64,000 nt of DNA, taken from positions 345,013 through 409,012 of the forward strand of contig NZ_OCVX01000007.1 in NCBI RefSeq assembly GCF_900232995.1, written 5' to 3'. Shown here one piece after another: positions 26,696 to 34,212 of this stretch. Position 1 is the stretch's first letter. Each line of letters begins with the position of its first letter. The position numbers were made by a program, and so were the translations under genes. The stretch is from Mycobacterium simulans (GTDB lineage: Bacteria; Actinomycetota; Actinomycetes; Mycobacteriales; Mycobacteriaceae). The notes under the pieces were generated by a model. The model was not told where the DNA came from. It made no database searches and was given only the letters and a program-made list of their open reading frames with translations.

Positions 26696-27499
26696 ATGAG
26701 TCTTCCGAAGCCAGGCAAAGAGACCACCGTCGTCATTACCGGCGCCTCCTCCGGCATCGGTGTCGAACTTGCTCGCGGCTTGTCGGGCCGCGGTTTCCCC
26801 CTGATGCTGGTCGCCCGGCGCCGGGAACGCCTCGACGAGCTGGCCGATCAGTTACGCGAGGAACACAACGTTGAGGTCGAGGTCTTGCCGCTGGATCTGG
26901 CCGACACTCAATCTCGGGCCCAGCTCGCCGATCGCTTGCGTAGCGATCCGATCGGAGGTCTGTGCAACAGCGCGGGCTTCGGGACTAGCGGGCGGTTCTA
27001 CGAGTTGGCGCCCGAACGCGAACGTGAGCAAGTCACGCTCAATGCGCTGGCGTTGATGGAGCTGACGCGTGCGGCCCTGCCCGGGATGGTTGAGCGGGGC
27101 GCGGGCGCGGTGCTCAACATCGCATCGATCGCCGGTTTCCAGCCGATTCCTTACATGGCGGTGTATTCAGCCAGCAAGGCATTTGTGCTGACGTTTTCCG
27201 AGGCCGTTCACGAAGAGCTGCACGGAACAGGGGTCTCAGTCACCGCCCTGTGCCCGGGCCCGGTGCCCACCGAGTGGGCTGAGATCGCCAGTGCCGAGCG
27301 GTTCAGCATCCCGATTGCCCAAGTCTCCCCGCATGACGTCGCGGAAGCCGCGATCGCTGGGATGCTTGCGGGCAAACGCAGTGTGGTGCCCGGGGTGGTG
27401 CCCAAGGTCGTGAGCACCAGCGGCAGATACATACCGCGCAGTCTGCTATTGCCCGGGATTCGCATCGGCAACAAACTGCGTGGCGGCCCCGGTCGCTGA
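26696..27499 (+). CDS. Short-chain dehydrogenase/reductase (Rv1544-like)
   Basis: A 267-residue classical SDR of the DltE/ketoacyl-reductase-like group: TGASSGIG at about residue 14, a NADP-type basic patch LVARRRERL, then LNIASIAGFQPIPYMAVYSASKAF with catalytic Ser, Tyr and Lys. The usual NNAG is NSAG here. It starts 4 bp after the preceding SDR, and length equals Rv1544 as I recall it. The two SDRs probably act on related lipid intermediates. Confidence 0.88.
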   Translation: MSLPKPGKETTVVITGASSGIGVELARGLSGRGFPLMLVARRRERLDELADQLREEHNVEVEVLPLDLADTQSRAQLADRLRSDPIGGLCNSAGFGTSGRFYELAPEREREQVTLNALALMELTRAALPGMVERGAGAVLNIASIAGFQPIPYMAVYSASKAFVLTFSEAVHEELHGTGVSVTALCPGPVPTEWAEIASAERFSIPIAQVSPHDVAEAAIAGMLAGKRSVVPGVVPKVVSTSGRYIPRSLLLPGIRIGNKLRGGPGR

Positions 27500-27535
27500 C
27501 GGGGAGCGGCGGAGCCGGCTCGTATCAATCTCGTA

Positions 27536-28873
27536 TCAATATCGACGCCACGGGTGGTCGGCCAGCATCGTGGTGACCATCTGAACGACCTCAGCATTCG
27601 CGCTGTCGTCGTGTTGGCGTAGTTGCTCGGTTGCCGTCGCAATCCGCTGTAGCAGTGCGCCGTAGGCGTTGGCAGCGGTGCTGGCGTAACTGTCGGCGGC
27701 GTCGATCTGCCACTGCACGGTGTAGTGCGAGGACAGGTTGTGCAATTCCTCGGCGAGATCGGCAGCCTGCACCTGCACCGTACGCACCAGGCTGCGCACG
27801 AGTTCGGTATCGATCGGACGCCGCGATTCGACATCGTCACCGGCGCCTTCAATGAGGCCCGCTTCGAGCACGTAATCAATCTGGCGCACCACAGAAACCG
27901 CATGCTCGATGCGCCCCGTATGGGCACTCACGCCCAGCGGTGGGACGGGAATGGTCAATAGTTGCGATGATGCGTCTGCTATCTCGGCTGCCGCTGCCGC
28001 ACGGATCTGTTCGACCTGGGCTTCGGCGGCTTGGTGTGCGGCCGCAATCTCAGCATCGGCGCGCCCGCGGGCCGCGGCAACCTCGGCCGCGGCATCGGCA
28101 CGGACCCGTTCGAGTTCGCCGCGTACCTGTTCCAGGGTTTGCTGCGCGGTCGCTCGTTCGGCGGCTCGTTCGGCGATCCGCTGTTCGGCGCGCGCCTCGG
28201 CGGCGCTAACTCGTTCACCAGCCGCGGCAACCTCGGCCGCAGAGTCAGCACGGACCCGTTCGAGATCGCCGCGCAGCTGTTCGAAGACTTGTCGCGCGGT
28301 CGCTCGTTCGGCCGTGCGTTCTTCCGTCCGCTGCCGGGCTCGCGCCTCGGCGGCTTTGAATTGTTCACCAACAGCGGCGACCTCGGCCGCAGCATCGGCA
28401 CGGACCCGTTCGAGTTCGGTGCGCATTTGTTCGATGGCCTGCTGCGCGGCCGCCCGCTCGGCGGACCGTTCCGCGTCCTTGCGGGCGGCCTGCTCCTGTA
28501 TCTGGCGAACGCGCTCACGCGCTGCCGTGGCGTCGCGCGCCGATTGTTCGGCTTCAGCCCGCGCCAGCGACGCAGCCGCTTCAGCGTCCTTCTTATCCTG
28601 CTGGGCCTGGCGTGCGTGGCCCTCGGCGATGACCCGCAAGTGGTCGGCCTCGACCACGCGCATCACTGCCGACGGGCGCTTCCGCGCCGGCCCCAAGCGG
28701 TTGCGGTGTTCGACGAGATCGCGTTCAGTCATCGCCACCACCGCGAGCAACTCCGCGGGTGGCGTGTTTCCGAAGCGCTCAGCGGCCGCGACGGCAACCT
28801 CTGCGGCACGTTTGGTGAGTGCGGCCCACGCCGCGGGGTCGAGGTCCTCGATGTGTTGCCGTGTGGTTGTCAC
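27536..28873 (-). CDS. Coiled-coil protein with 50-residue repeats, unknown function
   Basis: About 445 residues, no recognised enzymatic domain. Residues about 90-300 are an uninterrupted Ala/Glu/Arg-rich coiled coil that contains three copies of a 50-residue unit (for example EQMRTELERVRADAAAEVAA, EQLRGDLERVRADSAAEVAA, EQVRGELERVRADAAAEVAA). The N-terminal ~75 and C-terminal ~140 residues look like helical globular parts. Cytoplasmic: no signal peptide or TM. The GTG at 28873 overlaps the stop of the upstream membrane protein (GTGA), so the two are translationally coupled; the TTG at 28882 is an alternative start. I know of no match at this place in M. tuberculosis. Partner or scaffold roles are speculation. 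Confidence 0.75.
   Translation of the reverse strand: MTTTRQHIEDLDPAAWAALTKRAAEVAVAAAERFGNTPPAELLAVVAMTERDLVEHRNRLGPARKRPSAVMRVVEADHLRVIAEGHARQAQQDKKDAEAAASLARAEAEQSARDATAARERVRQIQEQAARKDAERSAERAAAQQAIEQMRTELERVRADAAAEVAAVGEQFKAAEARARQRTEERTAERATARQVFEQLRGDLERVRADSAAEVAAAGERVSAAEARAEQRIAERAAERATAQQTLEQVRGELERVRADAAAEVAAARGRADAEIAAAHQAAEAQVEQIRAAAAAEIADASSQLLTIPVPPLGVSAHTGRIEHAVSVVRQIDYVLEAGLIEGAGDDVESRRPIDTELVRSLVRTVQVQAADLAEELHNLSSHYTVQWQIDAADSYASTAANAYGALLQRIATATEQLRQHDDSANAEVVQMVTTMLADHPWRRY
28013..28462 (-). repeat. Three tandem 150-bp repeats inside the coiled-coil gene
   Basis: The units lie at about 28462-28313, 28312-28163 and 28162-28013. The first two are similar along their length; the third decays after its first 30 codons. 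They preserve the reading frame and a 50-residue period, pointing to internal duplication. They are a possible site of copy-number variation. Confidence 0.75.
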
Positions 28874-29490
28874 CCGCGCCAACGCCTTCCGGTATCGGCG
28901 GAGCCGGCGTTGTGTGGTTCATTGGCCGCGGATGGCGCGGCAGAAGCGGGCGCCTCCTGCTGCGATCGGTCGTCCATCTTTGCGGCGTGCCAACCGGCCG
29001 CGGCAAGGTCGGCAAGCGAACCGGCTTGCTGTGCCAGGACCAACGAAAGCTGGTTGAGGTACACCGTCACGGACTTGGCCAGCGTTTCGTCGCCGAGCTG
29101 TTCGGCGTCGCGTAGCAGCCCTTGCAGCAGTTCCAAGGCCAGTTCCGGACCGAGTCCAAGGGTGGCATTCTCGCTGGCAGCGGGTTCCATCCCTGCGGTC
29201 TCCACCACCCACACCAGCCGCTGCCAGCATCGTTGCACTGCCGCGGCGCGTTGCTCGTCTTCGCGAATTTCCTGATGGTGGCGTTCTTGTTGTTCGAGCT
29301 GCATCTGGTGCCGCTTCGATGCCCGGCGCGCGGCGAACATCGCGACGAGGGCAAGCATTACGGCCGCGGCCAGGGCTGCGGCGCCGCCGAAACCTGCTGA
29401 CGTTAAGAACTCGCGTGCGGGCGGTAAGGACGGCATGTTTCGGGGAAGTGGAAGTCCCTCCGCAACAAGACCTGGGTGTTGCACGCTCAT
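28870..29490 (-). CDS. Single-pass membrane protein upstream of the coiled-coil protein
   Basis: About 206 residues. One membrane helix near residues 30-52 (GGAAALAAAVMLALVAMFAA), then a basic stop-transfer RRASKR, a Gln/Glu/His-rich helix (QLEQQERHHQEI) and a helical cytosolic part. The tail is low complexity (Ala/Pro/Ser). The ATG at 29490 was chosen because the longer frame to 29712 overlaps the divergent SRPBCC gene. Its stop overlaps the coiled-coil gene start, so the pair likely forms one complex at the membrane. No family recognised. Confidence 0.72.
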   Translation of the reverse strand: MSVQHPGLVAEGLPLPRNMPSLPPAREFLTSAGFGGAAALAAAVMLALVAMFAARRASKRHQMQLEQQERHHQEIREDEQRAAAVQRCWQRLVWVVETAGMEPAASENATLGLGPELALELLQGLLRDAEQLGDETLAKSVTVYLNQLSLVLAQQAGSLADLAAAGWHAAKMDDRSQQEAPASAAPSAANEPHNAGSADTGRRWRG

Positions 29491-29546
29491 GGCTCGGACC
29501 GTACCTGGGGAAGTGTTCGTTGAAAAAGCGGGGCTAGGCTGGGCGG

Positions 29547-29978
29547 ATGGCTTCTGTCGACATGACCACCGATATGCCGATGGCCCCGGAGGAAATGTGG
29601 GACCACGTTTCGGATCTGTCGACACTGGGCGATTGGCTTGTGATCCACGAGGGGTGGCGAGGCGAGCTGCCTGACGAGTTGACCGAAGGCACTCAGATCG
29701 TGGGTGTGGCACGCTCCAAAGGCTTACGTAACAGAGTGACGTGGACGATCACGAAGTGGGACCCGCCGCACGAGGTCGCGATGTCGGGAGCCGGGAAAGG
29801 CGGAGCAAAGTATGGCGTCACCCTCACGGTAACGCCCAGCAAAGACGGGTCGACGCTCGGTCTGCGCGTCGAGCTGGGCGGGCGTGCGTTGTTCGGTCCG
29901 GTGGGTTCCGCGGCGGCGCGCGCCGTCAAGGGAGACGTAGAAAAGTCGCTGCGACGGTTCGTTGAGCTGTACGGGTAG
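29547..29978 (+). CDS. SRPBCC/polyketide-cyclase-like protein (Rv1546-like)
   Basis: A 143-residue START/SRPBCC-fold protein: N-terminal strand MASVDMTTDMPMAPEEMWDH, a middle WTITKWDPPHEVAMSG, and a long C-terminal helix (AARAVKGDVEKSLRRFVELY). These proteins bind hydrophobic ligands in a deep pocket. There is no ribosome site; TAGGCT (29535-29540) lies 6 bases before the ATG, so mRNA is probably leaderless. Function unknown, length identical to Rv1546. Confidence 0.87.
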   Translation: MASVDMTTDMPMAPEEMWDHVSDLSTLGDWLVIHEGWRGELPDELTEGTQIVGVARSKGLRNRVTWTITKWDPPHEVAMSGAGKGGAKYGVTLTVTPSKDGSTLGLRVELGGRALFGPVGSAAARAVKGDVEKSLRRFVELYG

Positions 29979-30046
29979 CGGGCTCAAAGACACACTTTGC
30001 GACACGCCCGAAACACGTCAGTGCTCGGTCATAGACTGGCGTCCCT

Positions 30047-33000
30047 ATGAACCAGTCCTCCTTCGTGCACCTGCACAACCACACCGAGTATTCGATGCTG
30101 GACGGTGCCGCGAAGATCACGCCCATGCTCGCCGAGGTGGAGCGGTTGGGGATGCCCGCGATCGGGATGACCGACCACGGAAACATGTTCGGCGCCAGCG
30201 AGTTTTACAACTCGGTGAGCAAGGCCGGGATCAAGCCGATTATCGGCGTCGAGGCGTACATCGCGCCCGGCTCTCGCTTTGACACCCGGCGCATTTCCTG
30301 GGGTGACCCCAGTCAGAAGGCCGACGACGTCTCGGGTAGCGGCTCCTACACCCACCTGACAATGATGGCCGAGAACGCTACCGGCCTGCGCAATCTGTTC
30401 AAGCTGTCCTCGCTGGCTTCCTTCGAGGGCCAGCTGAGTAAGTGGTCGCGCATGGATGCCGAGCTCATCGCCGAACACGCCGAGGGCATCATCATCACCA
30501 CCGGCTGCCCCTCCGGGGAGGTGCAGACCCGCCTGCGCCTGGGGCAGGATCGTGAGGCGCTGGAGGCGGCCGCCAAGTGGCGCGAGATCGTCGGGCCCGA
30601 CAACTACTTCCTGGAACTAATGGACCACGGGCTGACGATCGAACGCCGGGTTCGTGAGGGCCTGCTCGAGATCGGCAGAAAGCTCGATATTCCGCCTCTT
30701 GCCACCAATGACTGCCACTACGTGACCCGCGACGCCGCCCACAACCATGAGGCTTTGTTGTGCGTGCAGACCGGCAAGACGCTGTCGGATCCCAACCGGT
30801 TCAAGTTCGACGGCGACGGTTATTACCTGAAGTCGGCCGCCGAAATGCGCCAGCTCTGGGACGACGAGGTGCCCGGCGCGTGCGACTCGACGTTGCTGAT
30901 CGCCGAACGCGTGCAGTCCTATGCAGATGTATGGACACCGCGCGACCGAATGCCCGTCTTTCCGGTGCCAGAGGGACACGACCAGGCGTCCTGGCTACGC
31001 CACGAGGTGGACGCCGGCCTGAACCGCCGATTTGCCGCGGGTCCGCCGGAAAACTACATCACGCGCGCGGCCTACGAGATCGACGTCATCTGCGCCAAGG
31101 GATTTCCGTCGTACTTCCTGATCGTTGCCGACCTGATCAGTTACGCGCGCTCGGTGGGCATTCGGGTCGGCCCCGGCCGCGGCTCGGCCGCGGGCTCGCT
31201 GGTCGCCTACGCCCTGGGCATCACCGACATCGACCCGATTCCGCATGGTCTGCTGTTCGAGCGGTTCCTCAACCCCGAGCGCACCTCGATGCCCGACATC
31301 GACATCGACTTCGACGACCGTCGCCGCGGCGAGATGGTGCGCTACGCCGCTGATAAGTGGGGTCAGGACCGCGTCGCCCAGGTCATTACCTTCGGCACCA
31401 TTAAAACCAAAGCGGCGCTGAAGGATTCGGCGCGCATCCACTACGGCCAGCCCGGCTTCGCGATCGCCGACCGGATCACCAAGGCGCTGCCGCCGCCGAT
31501 CATGGCCAAAGACATTCCGCTCGCCGGGATCACCGACCCCAGCCACGAGCGGTACAAGGAAGCCGCCGAGGTGCGCAGCCTCATCGAAACCGACCCGGAT
31601 GTGCGCACCATCTACCAGACCGCGCGCGGCCTCGAAGGTCTGATCCGCAATGCGGGCGTGCACGCCTGCGCGGTGATCATGAGCAGTGAGCCGCTGACCG
31701 AGGCCATCCCACTGTGGAAGCGGCCGCAGGACGGCGCCATCATCACCGGCTGGGACTACCCATCGTGCGAGGCCATCGGCCTGCTGAAGATGGACTTCCT
31801 GGGGCTGCGCAACCTGACGATCATCGGCGACGCCATCGAAAACATCAAGGCCAACAAGGGAGTTGACCTCGACCTGGAATCGGTGCCGCTCGACGACAAG
31901 CCCACCTACGAGCTCTTGGGCCGCGGCGACACCCTCGGCGTGTTCCAGCTCGACGGCGGGCCGATGCGCGACCTGCTGCGTCGCATGCAACCGACCGGCT
32001 TCGAAGACGTCGTCGCCGTCATCGCGTTGTACCGGCCCGGCCCGATGGGCATGAACGCCCACAACGACTACGCCGACCGCAAGAACAACCGGCAGGCCAT
32101 CAAACCGATTCACCCCGAACTCGAAGAACCACTGCGTGAAATCCTCGCCGAGACCTACGGCCTCATCGTCTATCAAGAGCAGATCATGCGCATCGCGCAG
32201 AAGGTCGCCAGCTACTCGCTTGCCCGAGCCGACATTCTGCGCAAGGCCATGGGCAAAAAGAAGCGCGAGGTTCTGGAGAAAGAGTTTGAGGGTTTCTCCG
32301 ACGGGATGAAGGCGAACGGATTCTCGGCTGGCGCGATAAAGGCACTGTGGGACACCATCCTGCCGTTCGCCGACTACGCATTCAACAAGTCACACGCCGC
32401 CGGCTACGGCATGGTCTCCTACTGGACCGCCTACCTGAAGGCCAACTATCCCGCCGAATACATGGCCGGATTGTTGACCTCGGTGGGTGACGACAAGGAC
32501 AAGGCCGCCGTCTATCTGGCCGACTGCCGCAAGCTCGGCATTACGGTGTTGCCGCCGGACGTCAACGAGTCCGGCCTGAACTTCGCGTCGGTGGGCGACG
32601 ACATTCGCTACGGGTTGGGCGCAGTACGCAACGTCGGCGCCAACGTGGTCGGTTCGTTGATCAAGACTCGCAATGACAAGGGCAAGTTCACCGACTTCTC
32701 GGACTACCTGAACAAGATCGACATCTCGGCATGCAACAAGAAGGTCACCGAGTCGCTGATAAAGGCGGGCGCGTTCGATTCGCTGGGACATGCTCGCAAG
32801 GGCCTTTTCCTGGTGCACACCGACGCGGTGGACTCCGTGCTGGGCACCAAGAAGGCCGAGGCGATGGGGCAGTTCGATCTGTTTGGCGGCAGCGACGCCG
32901 GCGCCGACGCGGTATTCACCATCAAGGTGCCCGACGACGAGTGGGAAGATAAGCACAAGCTGGCCCTGGAGCGGGAGATGCTGGGCCTGTACGTGTCGGG

Positions 33001-33580
33001 GCATCCGCTCAACGGCGTGGCTCACCTGCTTTCCGCCCAGGTCGACACGGCGATCCCAGCGATCTTGGACGGCGATGTGCCCAACGAGGCCCAGGTCCGG
33101 GTGGGCGGCATTCTGGCCGCCGTGAACCGGCGTGTCAACAAGAACGGAATGCCCTGGGCGTCAGCACAATTGGAGGATCTCACCGGCGGCATTGAAGTGA
33201 TGTTCTTCCCGCACACCTACTCCACCTACGGCGCCGACATCGCCGACGATGCGGTGGTGCTGCTCAACGCCAAGGTGGCGGTGCGCGACGACCGCGTCGC
33301 GTTGATCGCCAATGAACTTGTGGTGCCCGACTTTTCCAACGCGCAAGCGGATCGACCGCTGGCCGTCAGCCTGCCCACCCGACAATGCACGTTCGACAAG
33401 GTGAGTGCACTCAAGCAGGTGCTGGCGCGCCACCCCGGCACGTCCCAGGTGCATCTGCGCCTCATCAGCGGGGACCGGATCACCACCCTGGAACTGGATC
33501 AGTCGTTGCGGGTGACGCCGTCGCCGGCACTCATGGGGGACCTTAAGGAGCTGCTCGGTCCGGGGTGCTTGGGCGGCTAA
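30047..33580 (+). CDS. dnaE1: DNA polymerase III alpha subunit, replicative
   Basis: A 1177-residue C-family polymerase. The N-terminal PHP proofreading domain has HLHNHTEYSMLDGA (residue about 8) and further metal ligands (MTDHGNM, NDCHYV). Polymerase catalytic aspartates are in MPDIDIDFDDRRR (about 420). A clamp-binding motif QFDLFG appears near 945, followed by an OB domain (VRVGGILAAVNRRVNKNG). TAGACT (30032-30037) ends 9 bases before the ATG and no ribosome site is seen, suggesting a near-leaderless transcript. Main replicative polymerase and PHP-based proofreader in mycobacteria. Confidence 0.97.
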   Translation: MNQSSFVHLHNHTEYSMLDGAAKITPMLAEVERLGMPAIGMTDHGNMFGASEFYNSVSKAGIKPIIGVEAYIAPGSRFDTRRISWGDPSQKADDVSGSGSYTHLTMMAENATGLRNLFKLSSLASFEGQLSKWSRMDAELIAEHAEGIIITTGCPSGEVQTRLRLGQDREALEAAAKWREIVGPDNYFLELMDHGLTIERRVREGLLEIGRKLDIPPLATNDCHYVTRDAAHNHEALLCVQTGKTLSDPNRFKFDGDGYYLKSAAEMRQLWDDEVPGACDSTLLIAERVQSYADVWTPRDRMPVFPVPEGHDQASWLRHEVDAGLNRRFAAGPPENYITRAAYEIDVICAKGFPSYFLIVADLISYARSVGIRVGPGRGSAAGSLVAYALGITDIDPIPHGLLFERFLNPERTSMPDIDIDFDDRRRGEMVRYAADKWGQDRVAQVITFGTIKTKAALKDSARIHYGQPGFAIADRITKALPPPIMAKDIPLAGITDPSHERYKEAAEVRSLIETDPDVRTIYQTARGLEGLIRNAGVHACAVIMSSEPLTEAIPLWKRPQDGAIITGWDYPSCEAIGLLKMDFLGLRNLTIIGDAIENIKANKGVDLDLESVPLDDKPTYELLGRGDTLGVFQLDGGPMRDLLRRMQPTGFEDVVAVIALYRPGPMGMNAHNDYADRKNNRQAIKPIHPELEEPLREILAETYGLIVYQEQIMRIAQKVASYSLARADILRKAMGKKKREVLEKEFEGFSDGMKANGFSAGAIKALWDTILPFADYAFNKSHAAGYGMVSYWTAYLKANYPAEYMAGLLTSVGDDKDKAAVYLADCRKLGITVLPPDVNESGLNFASVGDDIRYGLGAVRNVGANVVGSLIKTRNDKGKFTDFSDYLNKIDISACNKKVTESLIKAGAFDSLGHARKGLFLVHTDAVDSVLGTKKAEAMGQFDLFGGSDAGADAVFTIKVPDDEWEDKHKLALEREMLGLYVSGHPLNGVAHLLSAQVDTAIPAILDGDVPNEAQVRVGGILAAVNRRVNKNGMPWASAQLEDLTGGIEVMFFPHTYSTYGADIADDAVVLLNAKVAVRDDRVALIANELVVPDFSNAQADRPLAVSLPTRQCTFDKVSALKQVLARHPGTSQVHLRLISGDRITTLELDQSLRVTPSPALMGDLKELLGPGCLGG

Positions 33581-33615
33581 AGCGGGCTCTTGACTTTGCT
33601 TTGTACGCTTAGCTA

Positions 33616-33960
33616 ATGAGACACGTGTCGTCGCTGCTGGTCGTTCTGCTGTTCAGTGCCCTGATTCCCGCCGTGGCCCATGCCGACCCTGACCCGGACC
33701 CTCATATGCCGGACCCCAATACGAACTTTTGTCCCGGTGGCGGCAGCGGGAATGCTCCGCTGCTCGGCGCGGGACGTTGCGACGGGATCAAGTACCCGGA
33801 CGGAAGTTACTGGCATACCGACGTCATGCAGATGGGCCCCTATCCGATGCCCTATTACATGCACGATGACATCACTACCGGTCTGCACTGCGTAATCGAC
33901 GACGGATCGCCGGATCCGGCGCCCGCGCCACCCGGCGGGTGCGACGGCGCGGTGAAATAA
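33616..33960 (+). CDS. Small secreted protein with four cysteines
   Basis: A 114-residue protein with a Sec signal peptide (SSLLVVLLFSALIPAVAHA, cleavage near residue 23), leaving about 90 residues. The mature part begins with an Asp/Pro-rich stretch and has four cysteines (NFCPGG, GRCDGIKYPDGSYWH, LHCVIDD, GGCDGAV), consistent with two disulfides. Tyr/Met-rich middle MGPYPMPYYMHDD. It resembles small exported proteins common in mycobacteria; no function known. TACGCT (33604-33609) lies 6 bases before the ATG, so leaderless. It occupies the place of PPE21 in M. tuberculosis. Confidence 0.8.
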   Translation: MRHVSSLLVVLLFSALIPAVAHADPDPDPHMPDPNTNFCPGGGSGNAPLLGAGRCDGIKYPDGSYWHTDVMQMGPYPMPYYMHDDITTGLHCVIDDGSPDPAPAPPGGCDGAVK

Positions 33961-33990
33961 CCTAGCCGACAGCCGCAGCGCCGGTCGTCG

Positions 33991-34046
33991 CGAGGGTGCG
34001 TCATTGCACGGGATGTGCCGAGGGTGCGTCATTGCACGGGATGTGC
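33991..34046. repeat. Exact tandem duplication of a 28-bp unit
   Basis: Two identical 28-bp copies, 33991-34018 and 34019-34046, beginning CGAGGGTGCGTCATTGCACG and ending GGATGTGC. They lie between the secreted protein and fadD11. The unit contains the short self-complementary TGCGTCATTGCA. It is outside any supported gene. Confidence 0.85.
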
Positions 34047-34212
34047 GGCGTGCCGCTGTACAGACACGCGCGCTCGGTGGCCTGAACACCGACGTACTCG
34101 GCGTCGCGTCGCCGGCGATGCCAAGGGTGCGGGCTTCCGGCGCCCCATGACGCGGACGTACGCTCACCGATGTGATGCGGGCAGTGCTGATTCGGGGCTA
34201 AGGAGAACCGAA

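Noticed and set aside
28031..29275. Long plus-strand frames (382 and 414 codons) over the coiled-coil gene
   Set aside because: Antisense shadows caused by the GC-rich repetitive codons; the minus-strand product has coherent coiled-coil repeats and a coupled start.
30995..32176. 393-codon minus-strand frame inside dnaE1
   Set aside because: Shadow frame; dnaE1 is unambiguous over this stretch.
33991..34046. CRISPR-like repeat
   Set aside because: Two adjacent copies without spacers and no cas genes.
34015..34212. N-terminal extension of fadD11 upstream of 34213
   Set aside because: It reads through the 28-bp tandem repeats and lacks a ribosome site, while ATG 34213 has AGGAG and begins at the family-like MTTTGRPTTMCEAF.
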